Source: an uncultured Muribaculaceae bacterium
Lineage (GTDB): Bacteria > Bacteroidota > Bacteroidia > Bacteroidales > Muribaculaceae
Assembly (NCBI GenBank): GCA_910585275.1
Contig: CAJUCW010000021.1
Span: forward strand, 3,366 to 67,365
Length of the DNA stretch: 64,000 bases
Direction: 5' to 3'
This document shows, piece by piece, positions 42,619-50,947 of this stretch (the stretch's first letter is position 1; each line of letters begins with the position of its first letter). Made by a program: the position numbers and the translations under genes. A model generated the notes under the pieces. That model was not told where the DNA came from and made no database searches. It saw only the letters and a list, made by a program, of their open reading frames with translations.

Positions 42619-45600
42619 AATCCGGTTTTTCCGTAATACTCATATTCATTGTGCTCGCCTTGACCGGGTGCGTGCTTCTTCCGCTTCTCCCCGTCAAGTT
42701 GTTTCCGTCGCGCGAATTGCCGTCGCTCACGGTGAGTTTCTCCATGCCTTTCAATTCGGCGAGGGTGGTGGAGCAGGAGGTGACGAGCCGTCTCGAAGGA
42801 GCTTTGGCCCGCATCGACGGCGTGAAGGGCATCAAGTCGCGTTCGGGCAACGGCAGCGGGTCGGTCACCATCAGCCTCGACCGTCACGTAGATGTGGATA
42901 TGGCGCGTCTCGAAGCATCCACCATAGTGCGCCAGTTATGGGGAGCGATGCCCGAAGGGGTGGAATATCCGGTGGTGTCCGCACGCCAGGCGAAGAAAGA
43001 TGCGGCAGGGCCGTTCATGACCTATACGGTTACGTCGCCGATGACTTCCATGGAAATCAACACCTATATCGACGACAAGGTGGTGCCGCTTCTTTCCGAC
43101 ATCCCCGGAGTGGAGGCCGTTCAGCTTTACGGTGCGGTGCCGAATGAGTGGCGGCTGGAATATGACGCCGACGCCATAGCATCCTTGGGAATTACCCCCG
43201 ACAACATCCGCAGCGCCATCCTGCAGCATTACGGCACCGAGTTCCTCGGGGTGGCCGAGAGCGGGGAGGGGCTGATAAGGCTTGTGAAGAAACCGCGTGG
43301 CGGGGTCGGAGATTTCGTGGCTTCCGACATTGTGGTCGCCGGTAAAGACGGGGCTGACGTCTCGCTCGATAAAATCGTGAAAGTCACACTTACGGAGGGC
43401 AATCCTACGTCGCATTTCAGAATCAACGGACTCAATTCGCTTTATCTCAACGTAACCGCCGCGGAAGACGCAAACCAACTCGAAGTTGGCGACATGGTGA
43501 GGGCGGTGATGGACGAGGCCGGAAAGGCGGCCCCTCCCGGCATGCGGTTCATACTTGGCAACGACAATACCGACACCATCCGTGAGGAGCTCGACAAGAT
43601 TTATTTCCGCACAGGGCTGACGGTGCTCATCCTCCTTCTCTTCATAGTGCTCGTCACCCGCAATTTCCGCTATACCTTGCTTATAGTGGTGAGCCTCGTC
43701 ATAAACCTTGCCGTGGCAGTGATTTTTTATTGGATGTCGGGCATTGAAATCCAGCTTTATTCATTGGCGGGAATTACCATATCGCTCAACCTGGTAATCG
43801 ACAACACTATAGTGATGTGCGACCATTATATACGCCGACGCGACCGCAAGGCGTTCCCCGCTATACTTGCCGCCACCCTTACCACAGCAGGTGCCCTCGT
43901 GGTGGTCTTTTTCCTTGATGAAGACGTGAGGCTTAACCTTGAAGATTTCGTGATTGTGGTGATTGTCAACCTTGTGGTGTCGCTGTTTGTCGCGCTCTTC
44001 CTGGTTCCGCCTCTTGCCGAGCGTTTCGCAATCAAGAGGCGGAAACGTCGTCCGGGAAGAAGGTTCAGAAAACTTAGCCTCTTCTTCAACAAGGCATACC
44101 GGGGCTACATCCGCTTCTCGCTGCGCTGGCGCTGGGCTTTGCTGCTCCTTATGGCAGCTTTGATGGGAGTGTCGGGATGGCAATTCTTTTCCAAGGTGAG
44201 GGAAGGGGGCTATTTCAACCGCGACCAAGGGGAGAGAATGCTTTACATCAACGCCACGTTGCCCAACGGCGCGACTCTTTCGCAGATGGATGCGCTGATG
44301 AGGCGTATGGAGGCCTATCTGGCGGGATTCGAAGAAATCCGGCAGTTCCAGACTAACGTATATAACGGCCGGCAGGCGTCAATCAGCGTTCGTTTCACCA
44401 AGGAGGGTGCCAAAGGAGGTTTCCCTTACCGTCTGAAGTCAGAAGTGGTGTCGAAGGCCCTGACGCTCGGCGGAGGCAGTTGGAGCGTATATGGTCTCGA
44501 CGACAACGGTTTCAACAACGACGTCAGGGAATCGGCGGGAAGTTTCAGGGTGAAATTGTCGGGATTCAATTACGACGAGCTTACAGCCCGCGCCATGCAG
44601 CTACGCGATTCGCTGCTCACCCACCGCCGGATAAAGGAGGTGGAGATGAAATCGGAATTTTCATACTGGAAAAACGACTACACCGAATATTACCTTTCGC
44701 TTGACCGCCGTGCGCTTGCCGGAGGGGGGATAACGGTGCAGGAGTTTTATTCGGCTCTTTCGAAGGTGTTCGGGCGCGACATAAAATGCGGCACTGTCCA
44801 ATCTGGAAAGGTGGCGGAACCGGTAATCCTTTCCTCGTCGCAAAGCAGGGATTACGATGTGTGGTCGCTTCTTAACGTGCCGTTGCAAATCAACGGACGA
44901 GACTACAAGGTGGCGGATTTCGCCGTTTTCGAACGTGGAAGCGCGCCACAGGATATTTTGAAAGAAAACCAGAGTTATCGACTTTGTCTGCAATATGACT
45001 ATATTGGGTCGGGCGAACAGGGGAAAAAACTGCTTGACCGCAGGCTGGAGGAATTCAACGCGATGTTGCCGGCGGGATATTCGGCGGAATCCGACGAACG
45101 TAGCTGGAAATGGAACGACAAGGATTATTCACGATATTGGCTCCTTGCCGTAGTCGCGCTTATAATCTTCTTCCTCTCTTCGGTGCTTTTCAATTCCTTG
45201 GTACGCCCGCTGGCGATTATAGCGGTAATCCCGATGTCGTATGTAGGAATTTTCTTGACGTTCTGGTTTTTCGACCTTAAATTCGACCAAGGGGGATTTG
45301 CATCGTTCATTCTTTTGAGCGGCATCACCGTCAATGCCGCCATCTATCTGATAAACGAATATGATGCCGTCCGCTTCAAGACGGGGCGGAGAGGGCTGAG
45401 GCTATATATGCAGGCGTTCCGTGTGAAAATCATGCCGATAATCCTGACTGTGATTTCCACCGTGCTTGGTTTCATACCGTTTCTTGTCGGCACCGGCAAG
45501 GAAAGCTTCTGGTTTCCCCTGGCAGCCGGCACCATAGGCGGTCTCCTCTTCTCCCTGATAGCCGTGGTGGGTTATCTACCGCTGCTTATGCTATCGCGCA

Positions 45601-45707
45601 AGGGCGTAACGAGACGTAGAAAGAAAGACGGAAAGCGTCGGAGACGGTTTCATTTGCCGAGGCGGGCGAGGAATTCCTCGCGTCGGGAGTCGGAGATAGG
45701 TATGTAG
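42615..45707 (+). CDS. RND family efflux permease (2)
   Basis: A second full-length RND pump (1030 residues) in the same operon, overlapping the TolC gene by an ATGA. Motifs include PSLTVSFSMPFNSARVVEQEVTS at the N-terminus, LNLVIDNTIVMCDHYI in TM4 (single Asp relay), and GGFASFILLSGITVNAAIYLINEY in the C-terminal half. The two pumps are clearly different in sequence, so they may form a heteromeric pump like MdtBC or have separate substrates. The last 58 bp overlap a regulator gene on the opposite strand. Confidence 0.92.
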   Translation: MKSGFSVILIFIVLALTGCVLLPLLPVKLFPSRELPSLTVSFSMPFNSARVVEQEVTSRLEGALARIDGVKGIKSRSGNGSGSVTISLDRHVDVDMARLEASTIVRQLWGAMPEGVEYPVVSARQAKKDAAGPFMTYTVTSPMTSMEINTYIDDKVVPLLSDIPGVEAVQLYGAVPNEWRLEYDADAIASLGITPDNIRSAILQHYGTEFLGVAESGEGLIRLVKKPRGGVGDFVASDIVVAGKDGADVSLDKIVKVTLTEGNPTSHFRINGLNSLYLNVTAAEDANQLEVGDMVRAVMDEAGKAAPPGMRFILGNDNTDTIREELDKIYFRTGLTVLILLLFIVLVTRNFRYTLLIVVSLVINLAVAVIFYWMSGIEIQLYSLAGITISLNLVIDNTIVMCDHYIRRRDRKAFPAILAATLTTAGALVVVFFLDEDVRLNLEDFVIVVIVNLVVSLFVALFLVPPLAERFAIKRRKRRPGRRFRKLSLFFNKAYRGYIRFSLRWRWALLLLMAALMGVSGWQFFSKVREGGYFNRDQGERMLYINATLPNGATLSQMDALMRRMEAYLAGFEEIRQFQTNVYNGRQASISVRFTKEGAKGGFPYRLKSEVVSKALTLGGGSWSVYGLDDNGFNNDVRESAGSFRVKLSGFNYDELTARAMQLRDSLLTHRRIKEVEMKSEFSYWKNDYTEYYLSLDRRALAGGGITVQEFYSALSKVFGRDIKCGTVQSGKVAEPVILSSSQSRDYDVWSLLNVPLQINGRDYKVADFAVFERGSAPQDILKENQSYRLCLQYDYIGSGEQGKKLLDRRLEEFNAMLPAGYSAESDERSWKWNDKDYSRYWLLAVVALIIFFLSSVLFNSLVRPLAIIAVIPMSYVGIFLTFWFFDLKFDQGGFASFILLSGITVNAAIYLINEYDAVRFKTGRRGLRLYMQAFRVKIMPIILTVISTVLGFIPFLVGTGKESFWFPLAAGTIGGLLFSLIAVVGYLPLLMLSRKGVTRRRKKDGKRRRRFHLPRRARNSSRRESEIGM

Positions 45708-46360
45708 GTCTTTCCGAACACCACCCTGCCGCGTTCCACAATCTCCACATTGCGCAGATTGACTATGAACGAGCGGTGGATACGCATGAAAACGTCGTCG
45801 GGAAGTTGTTCCTCTATCTCTTTCATGCTCATCAGCGAGCTAATCGGCTCCCCTTCCGTGCGATAGAATATCACGCGGTCTTTCTGCACTTCGATATACC
45901 TTATCGAATCCGTGCGCATCTGCACGAGACGGTGGTCGGCTTTCACGGTTATCATTCCGGGTTGTGTCTTGTTTTCCCTTGTCACAGCCCGGCGCATCGT
46001 GTGCCATTCCACGGCTTTCCCCACGGCTTTCAGAAACTCCGGATAGCTCACCGGCTTCAGAAGATAGTCGAGGGCGTTTACTTTAAACCCTTGCAGAGCA
46101 TACTGTTCGTAGGCGGTGACGTAAATAATCCTTGTCGAAGTGGGGATGACGCTTGCAAACTCTATGCCATTGAGCATCGGCATGTTGATGTCGAGGAAGA
46201 TAACGTCGATATCGCCGCCCATCACGCACTTCATTGCGTCGGCGGCCGATTCGAACGCCCCCTCCAACTCCAACACAGGGGTTTTGTCAACGTAACTTTT
46301 CATGAGTTCGCGGGCAAGCGGTTCGTCGTCGATTATGATGCATTTAAGGGTTGTCTCCAT
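45650..46360 (-). CDS. LytTR family response regulator
   Basis: The 236-residue protein has a receiver domain (CIIIDDEPLARELMKSY, phospho-acceptor Asp in DVIFLDINMPMLNG, VTAYEQYALQGFKVNALDYLLKPV) and a C-terminal LytTR DNA-binding domain (MITVKADHRLVQMRTDSIRY ... RIHRSFIVNLRNVEIVERG). It pairs with the histidine kinase at 46608-47708. A 204-bp MITE-like element sits between the two genes. The gene's 3' end overlaps the convergent RND pump gene by 58 bp; both reading frames have intact domains, so the overlap appears real. Confidence 0.94.
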   Translation of the reverse strand: METTLKCIIIDDEPLARELMKSYVDKTPVLELEGAFESAADAMKCVMGGDIDVIFLDINMPMLNGIEFASVIPTSTRIIYVTAYEQYALQGFKVNALDYLLKPVSYPEFLKAVGKAVEWHTMRRAVTRENKTQPGMITVKADHRLVQMRTDSIRYIEVQKDRVIFYRTEGEPISSLMSMKEIEEQLPDDVFMRIHRSFIVNLRNVEIVERGRVVFGKTYIPISDSRREEFLARLGK

Positions 46361-46405
46361 GTCTGTGGTTGCTTTTTTGAGAAACGGCGCTTATGCGTTA
46401 TTATT

Positions 46406-46609
46406 GAAGTCGTTCAAACTTTTTTACGGAGATTGGTTTTCTTATGGCTTTTTATGTTAAAAAGACCTCTTTCCCAATCTTCCGCCATCTTTTCGGTCGC
46501 TTTTGAACCTTTCATCGGTCGTTTAGCCCGCTAAACTCCCTCTTCAAGTTTCAAAATCGTCTCGAAAATCTGATGAAATCTTGAAAAAGAAAAAAGTTTA
46601 AACGACTTC
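46406..46609. mobile_element. MITE-like element, copy 1 (inverted relative to copy 2)
   Basis: A 204-bp unit with terminal inverted repeats (GAAGTCGTTCAAACTTTTTT / its near complement ending GTTTAAACGACTTC) and no ORF. Its reverse complement matches 52505-52708 with about five mismatches. It sits between kinase and regulator genes, and the last bases supply two of the three bases of the kinase's TGA stop codon. Confidence 0.8.
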
Positions 46610-47708
46610 ATTTTCTGAGTTTCAATGAATCCTCCTTAACGGATATTATCGCACTGAAAACGCCTTTTTCCCCTCCGGTGCGGATGGTATATGCGCCCGG
46701 GTAAAGAAGCCCGAGTTGTCTTTTCACGTTTTCCAGTCCCACTCCGTGGCTTTCTTGTTGCGGGTCTCCGTCTTTTTCCTCTTTTACGCGGAAAGAGTTG
46801 GTCACCTCGCAGGATAATTCTCCATCGGTTGTCCTTATGGATATGTCGATAAAGGTTCCATTGTGATTCGGGGCGAAATGCTTGAATGCGTTCTCCACGA
46901 GCGTGAGGAAAAGCAAGGGGGCTACGTACAGATTCTCCGGCACATTTTCTGGCACCGTGCATTTCAACACGACATTACCGTTGAGCCTTAGGCGCATAAG
47001 CTCTACATATTCCGAAATAAACTGTATCTCTTTCGAGAGCGGCACGGTTGGCAACGCCGAATCGTAGATCATAAACCGCAGTAGGCTGCTAAGGTCGTGG
47101 AGGGCCTGCTGGGCGCGTTCGGGTGCAAACCCGATGAGCGCATAGATATTGTTGAGCGAATTGAAAAGAAAATGAGGGTTTAGCTGAGCCTTAAGGCTTT
47201 GAAGTTCTATCTGGCGGCGTTCGGCGTTGAGCTCGAGTTCGCGGCGGCGTACGCTTTCCCTTTCGCGCGAGAGACGCAGGGCGTAGGCGAGTCCGGCGGC
47301 AAGCACCATCATGATGCCGTCGCGGATTACAAACCGGAGATAGCCCATCATATATTCACCGAGTGTGAGGAACGTCTGGTGTCTGTGGCGTGGTCCCGGA
47401 AGCCCTCCGTGGGTTTCGAACCAGATGGGCACAAGGCAGCAAAGCGCGACGATGATACAGAAGTTCGACAGAAAATAGAAAGACTTTCTGTCGTTTCTGA
47501 TAAGCATCCCCGGTACCAGCAGGAAATAATTCACACAGAACACCGCCGTGTAGAACGTGGCCATTATCACGCTCATCGCCGTCCATCCCCAAGGCTCGTT
47601 GCCACGGTTGAAGATGGCAAGCATCGAGGGGAGATAGAACAGGAGGAACGACAGCAGAATAACTGATGCCGTTCCTCCCAACCTACTCAACCTGTTATTG
47701 TCATTCAT
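46608..47708 (-). CDS. LytS/YehU-type sensor histidine kinase
   Basis: The 366-residue kinase has four hydrophobic segments in residues 12-140, with no separate sensor domain visible. It then has the His_kinase domain with QLKAQLNPHFLFNSLNNIYALIGF (phospho-acceptor His in NPHFLFN) and a HATPase_c region (LTLVENAFKHFAPN, GVGLENVKRQL). It overlaps the ABC permease gene by 8 bp, tying envelope transport to signalling. Its stop codon is formed at the edge of the MITE-like element, so the original C-terminus may have been slightly different. Confidence 0.92.
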   Translation of the reverse strand: MNDNNRLSRLGGTASVILLSFLLFYLPSMLAIFNRGNEPWGWTAMSVIMATFYTAVFCVNYFLLVPGMLIRNDRKSFYFLSNFCIIVALCCLVPIWFETHGGLPGPRHRHQTFLTLGEYMMGYLRFVIRDGIMMVLAAGLAYALRLSRERESVRRRELELNAERRQIELQSLKAQLNPHFLFNSLNNIYALIGFAPERAQQALHDLSSLLRFMIYDSALPTVPLSKEIQFISEYVELMRLRLNGNVVLKCTVPENVPENLYVAPLLFLTLVENAFKHFAPNHNGTFIDISIRTTDGELSCEVTNSFRVKEEKDGDPQQESHGVGLENVKRQLGLLYPGAYTIRTGGEKGVFSAIISVKEDSLKLRK

Positions 47709-48921
47709 ATCTTATAGCTTCTATCGGGTCGAGGTTGGAAGCCTTCGCCGCAGGATAAAAACCGAAAATCACGCCGATTATTGTGCAGACGGCAAACGAA
47801 AGCACCACAGATGAAGCGTCTATCTGCACGGGCCAATGGGCGAACAGCGATATCATCCACGTGGCGAACGCCCCCATGATTATGCCGAGAATTCCGCCGG
47901 TGACCGATATTATCACCGCTTCGATTAAGAACTGCATCATGATGTCTTTGCCTCGCGCGCCGATGCTCATGCGAAGTCCGATTTCGCGGGTGCGTTCGGT
48001 GACGCTCACAATCATGATGTTCATGATTCCGATACCCCCCACGAGGAGCGATATACCCGCCACGGCTGCCAGAAGCACAGTCATCATCGAAGATGTTGAA
48101 GAAATCATCTCTGCGAGTTCCTGCATGGAGCGGATGGTGAAGTTGTCTTCCTCCCCTTCGCGCAGTTTATGCTGCGTGCGCAAGATGTCGGTGATTTCGG
48201 CTATGGTCATGTCGGTCAGCTCTTCGTTGACGGCCGATGCCTGGATTCCCTGCAGATAGTCGGTGGCAAGGATGCGTTTCATTACGGTGGTGTAGGGGAG
48301 CAGGGCGAGGTCGTCCTGGTCCTGTCCCATAGTGTTGTAGCCTTTTTCGTCGAGCACACCTATCACGGTAAGCGGTATTTTGCCGAATCTCACCACTTTC
48401 CCTATCGGGTCGGTGCCGTCGGGAAAAAGGTTGTCAACGAGAGTTTTTCCGAGCACACACACCTTTGCCGCGCTCTTGATGTCTTGCTCGGTAAACATTT
48501 CCCCTTTCGCCACGCGCCGCTGGCGTATGTCGAGATACTGAGTGTTGACCCCCTGCGCCTGCGAAGGATAGTTGTTGTTGCCGTTCACCCATTGCCCCGA
48601 ACCGTTGACTGAGGGGGTGATGTTGGCTATCGTGGCGGCCTGCGTCACGAGGGCTTCGTAGTCCGACGGCTTGAGCGTCTGCATGTCGCTGCTGCTTTGC
48701 CGCACTCCGCCGCGCCTTTCCGCGCCGGGGAATATCATTATCATGTTGCTTCCCATTTCGGAAATCTGCGCCTTGATGGAGTTTTTCGACCCCTGCCCGA
48801 TGGCAAGCATGGCAATCACCGCCCCCACGCCTATGATGACTCCGAGCATCGTTAGGAAACAACGCATTTTGTTGTTGTTGAGGGCTTTCAACGCTATTTT
48901 TAGAAGATTCTTGATATTCAT
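47701..48921 (-). CDS. MacB-like ABC transporter permease
   Basis: The 406-residue protein has an N-terminal membrane helix, a large periplasmic MacB_PCD domain (about 45-240) and three C-terminal helices with the FtsX fold (VGGIGIMNIMIVSVTERTREIG is the conserved turn). Unlike E. coli MacB the ATPase is a separate gene, 17 bp upstream. MacB-type pumps act as mechanotransmitters that drive substrates from the periplasm through TolC. It is the fourth gene of the operon. Confidence 0.93.
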   Translation of the reverse strand: MNIKNLLKIALKALNNNKMRCFLTMLGVIIGVGAVIAMLAIGQGSKNSIKAQISEMGSNMIMIFPGAERRGGVRQSSSDMQTLKPSDYEALVTQAATIANITPSVNGSGQWVNGNNNYPSQAQGVNTQYLDIRQRRVAKGEMFTEQDIKSAAKVCVLGKTLVDNLFPDGTDPIGKVVRFGKIPLTVIGVLDEKGYNTMGQDQDDLALLPYTTVMKRILATDYLQGIQASAVNEELTDMTIAEITDILRTQHKLREGEEDNFTIRSMQELAEMISSTSSMMTVLLAAVAGISLLVGGIGIMNIMIVSVTERTREIGLRMSIGARGKDIMMQFLIEAVIISVTGGILGIIMGAFATWMISLFAHWPVQIDASSVVLSFAVCTIIGVIFGFYPAAKASNLDPIEAIRYE

Positions 48922-48938
48922 GTCGTCAAAAATGATTG

Positions 48939-49691
48939 TCAGTCGGTTTCCTCCGGAAGGTTTTTATACACCTCTTCGGCAGACTGGATGTCGTTGTTAT
49001 ATTCGTCGCTCACTATGTGTCCGTCGCGCAGGGTGATGTTGCGCGAGGAGTAGAGGGCTATTTCCGGGTTGTGGGTCACGAAGATAATTGTGCGCCCCTC
49101 CTTGTAGAGCCTCTGGAAGAGGGTGAGGATGGAGAAGGAGGTGCGGGTGTCGAGGTTTCCGGTGGCCTCGTCGGCGAGTATTATCACAGGGTCGTTGACG
49201 AGGGCGCGGGCAATGGCCACGCGTTGCTGCTGTCCGCCCGACATCTGGTTGCTCTTGTGGTAGAGGCGTTCGCCCAGTCCGACCTCCCTCAGGCATTTTT
49301 CGGCTCTTTCCGCACGTTCCTTCGCGCTCACCGCCGAGTTGTAGAGCAAGGGGAGTTCCACGTTTTCAAGAGCCGTGGTCTTGGGAAGGAGGTTGTAGTT
49401 CTGGAAAATGAAACCGATTTTGCGGTTTCTGATCTTTGCGCGTTCGTTCTTACCCATTCCCCTTACGGGTATGCCGTCGAGGAGATATTCCCCCGAGGTG
49501 GGCGTGTCGAGGCATCCGAGGGTGTTGAGGAGGGTAGATTTACCGGAGCCGGAAGTGCCCATGATGGTCACGAATTCCCCCTCGTAGATGGTAAACGACA
49601 CCCCGCGCAAAGCCTTCACGGTCTCGCTTCCGACCTTGAAATATCGTTTGAGGTTTTCTATTTTGATTATTTCTTTAGCCATGGCGGTCAT
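48939..49691 (-). CDS. ABC transporter ATP-binding protein (MacB/LolD type)
   Basis: The 250-residue ATPase has Walker A GTSGSGKST, Q-loop IFQNYNLLPKT, signature MSGGQQQRVAIARAL, Walker B VIILADEATGNLD and the switch His in IFVTHNPEIA. The ATG at 49691 shares one base with the adaptor's TAA (TAATG); ATG 49682 (MAKEIIKIENLK) is an alternative. It powers the MacB-like permease downstream. Confidence 0.94.
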   Translation of the reverse strand: MTAMAKEIIKIENLKRYFKVGSETVKALRGVSFTIYEGEFVTIMGTSGSGKSTLLNTLGCLDTPTSGEYLLDGIPVRGMGKNERAKIRNRKIGFIFQNYNLLPKTTALENVELPLLYNSAVSAKERAERAEKCLREVGLGERLYHKSNQMSGGQQQRVAIARALVNDPVIILADEATGNLDTRTSFSILTLFQRLYKEGRTIIFVTHNPEIALYSSRNITLRDGHIVSDEYNNDIQSAEEVYKNLPEETD

Positions 49692-50851
49692 TATTTTTTG
49701 CGTGCGCCCGGGGGTTTAGGCATGAACGGGTTTTCTTCTGCGTTCCCTTTTTCAGGTTTGTCCTGAAGCTGGTTGTATTGTAGCGCCACTTTGTCGCCTT
49801 TCTTTAGTCCGGAGGTAACCTGCTGGTATATTCCGTTTGATACTCCCAACTCTACGGCAGTCTGCACAAGTTTGCCCTCGCGTTCGATCCAGATGGATGT
49901 TTTCGCCGGTTCTTTCAGAGCGACGGGCGTGGGCAACTCTTTGTTTTTCTCATCGTCGGGCATTGGTTGGAATTTGAGGGCTTTCAGAGGCACGGCGAGC
50001 ACGTCTTTCTGTTCCAGCGTGTATATCGTCAGGTTGGCGGTCATGCCGGGAATAAGTTTGAGGTCGGGGTTGGGGGCGTTGACGATTACCTCGTAGGTCA
50101 CAACGTTAGACTCCGTCGTAGGGTTGAGACGCACCTGCGTCACGGTGCCGGAGAAAACGTCATCGGGATATGAATCGACGGTAAACGTTACGTGCTGTCC
50201 GGTTTTCACCTGGCCTATGTCGGCTTCATCCACGTTGCCCACCACCTGCATGTTTTCGAGGTCGGCGATTACATAGAGGTTAGCCACGTTCATGCTGGAA
50301 ACCACTGTCTGTCCCACTTCCACCTCGCGCGAAATCACTATTCCGTCGATGGGGGAGTAGATTTCCGCATAGTTGAGGTTTTTGGCGGCTCTCACGCGGT
50401 CGGCCTGGCTTTTTTCGTAGCTGAGCCTTGCCACGTCGTAGTCACGTTTTGAAGTCTGGAATTCGTAGTCGGAGATTAGCTGCTCGTCGTGGAGCGCCTT
50501 GTCGCGCTCGTAGTTCTTTTTGGCATATTCGTAGCTTGCCTTGGCGGAAGCCATGTTGGCGTCGGCGCTCTTCAGCTCGCTGTCGAGAAGTGTTTTCTCC
50601 AGCTCCGCAAGAAGCTGCCCTTTTTGCACATGGTCGTTGTAGTCGGCATAGAGCTTGTCGATTATGCCGGTCACCTGTGTGCCGACATCCACTTGTGTCA
50701 CAGATTCCATCGTGCCTGTGGCGGTGACGGTTTCCGAAATCGTGGTAGGCTCGGCCGTGTAGGTCTCAAGTTCCATTTTCTGCTCCTTCGAGCAGGATGC
50801 GGCTGCAATTATAAAGGCTGCCGCCGGAATGGTAAGTATGCTTTTATTCAT
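49691..50851 (-). CDS. MacA-like efflux periplasmic adaptor lipoprotein
   Basis: The 386-residue adaptor starts MNKSILTIPAAAFIIAAASC with a lipobox (AASC). It contains a barrel-sandwich (VTQVDVGTQVTGIIDKLYAD), a longer coiled coil (residues ~80-160), and a beta-barrel plus membrane-proximal domain (KTGQHVTFTVDSYP, LIPGMTANLTIYT). It lies between the TolC gene and the ABC genes, as in MacAB-TolC systems of Bacteroidetes. The C-terminus is Pro/Gly-rich and basic. Confidence 0.92.
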   Translation of the reverse strand: MNKSILTIPAAAFIIAAASCSKEQKMELETYTAEPTTISETVTATGTMESVTQVDVGTQVTGIIDKLYADYNDHVQKGQLLAELEKTLLDSELKSADANMASAKASYEYAKKNYERDKALHDEQLISDYEFQTSKRDYDVARLSYEKSQADRVRAAKNLNYAEIYSPIDGIVISREVEVGQTVVSSMNVANLYVIADLENMQVVGNVDEADIGQVKTGQHVTFTVDSYPDDVFSGTVTQVRLNPTTESNVVTYEVIVNAPNPDLKLIPGMTANLTIYTLEQKDVLAVPLKALKFQPMPDDEKNKELPTPVALKEPAKTSIWIEREGKLVQTAVELGVSNGIYQQVTSGLKKGDKVALQYNQLQDKPEKGNAEENPFMPKPPGARKK

Positions 50852-50871
50852 TGTGTTTGATATATTTTTCG

Positions 50872-50909
50872 AAAATGTAGGGACATGCCTTTGGCATGTT
50901 TGATTAACA
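50872..50909. repeat. TGTAGGGACATGCC repeat, copy 1
   Basis: AAAATGTAGGGACATGCCT...GGCATGTTTGATTAAC, containing a CATGCC/GGCATG hairpin. The same ~37-bp sequence, differing at a few bases, occurs at 52775-52811. Here it lies between the TolC and MacA-like genes. Confidence 0.75.
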
Positions 50910-50947
50910 ATCCGGTCTCCAAATGCTATGTTGTATTGTGGAATGCG

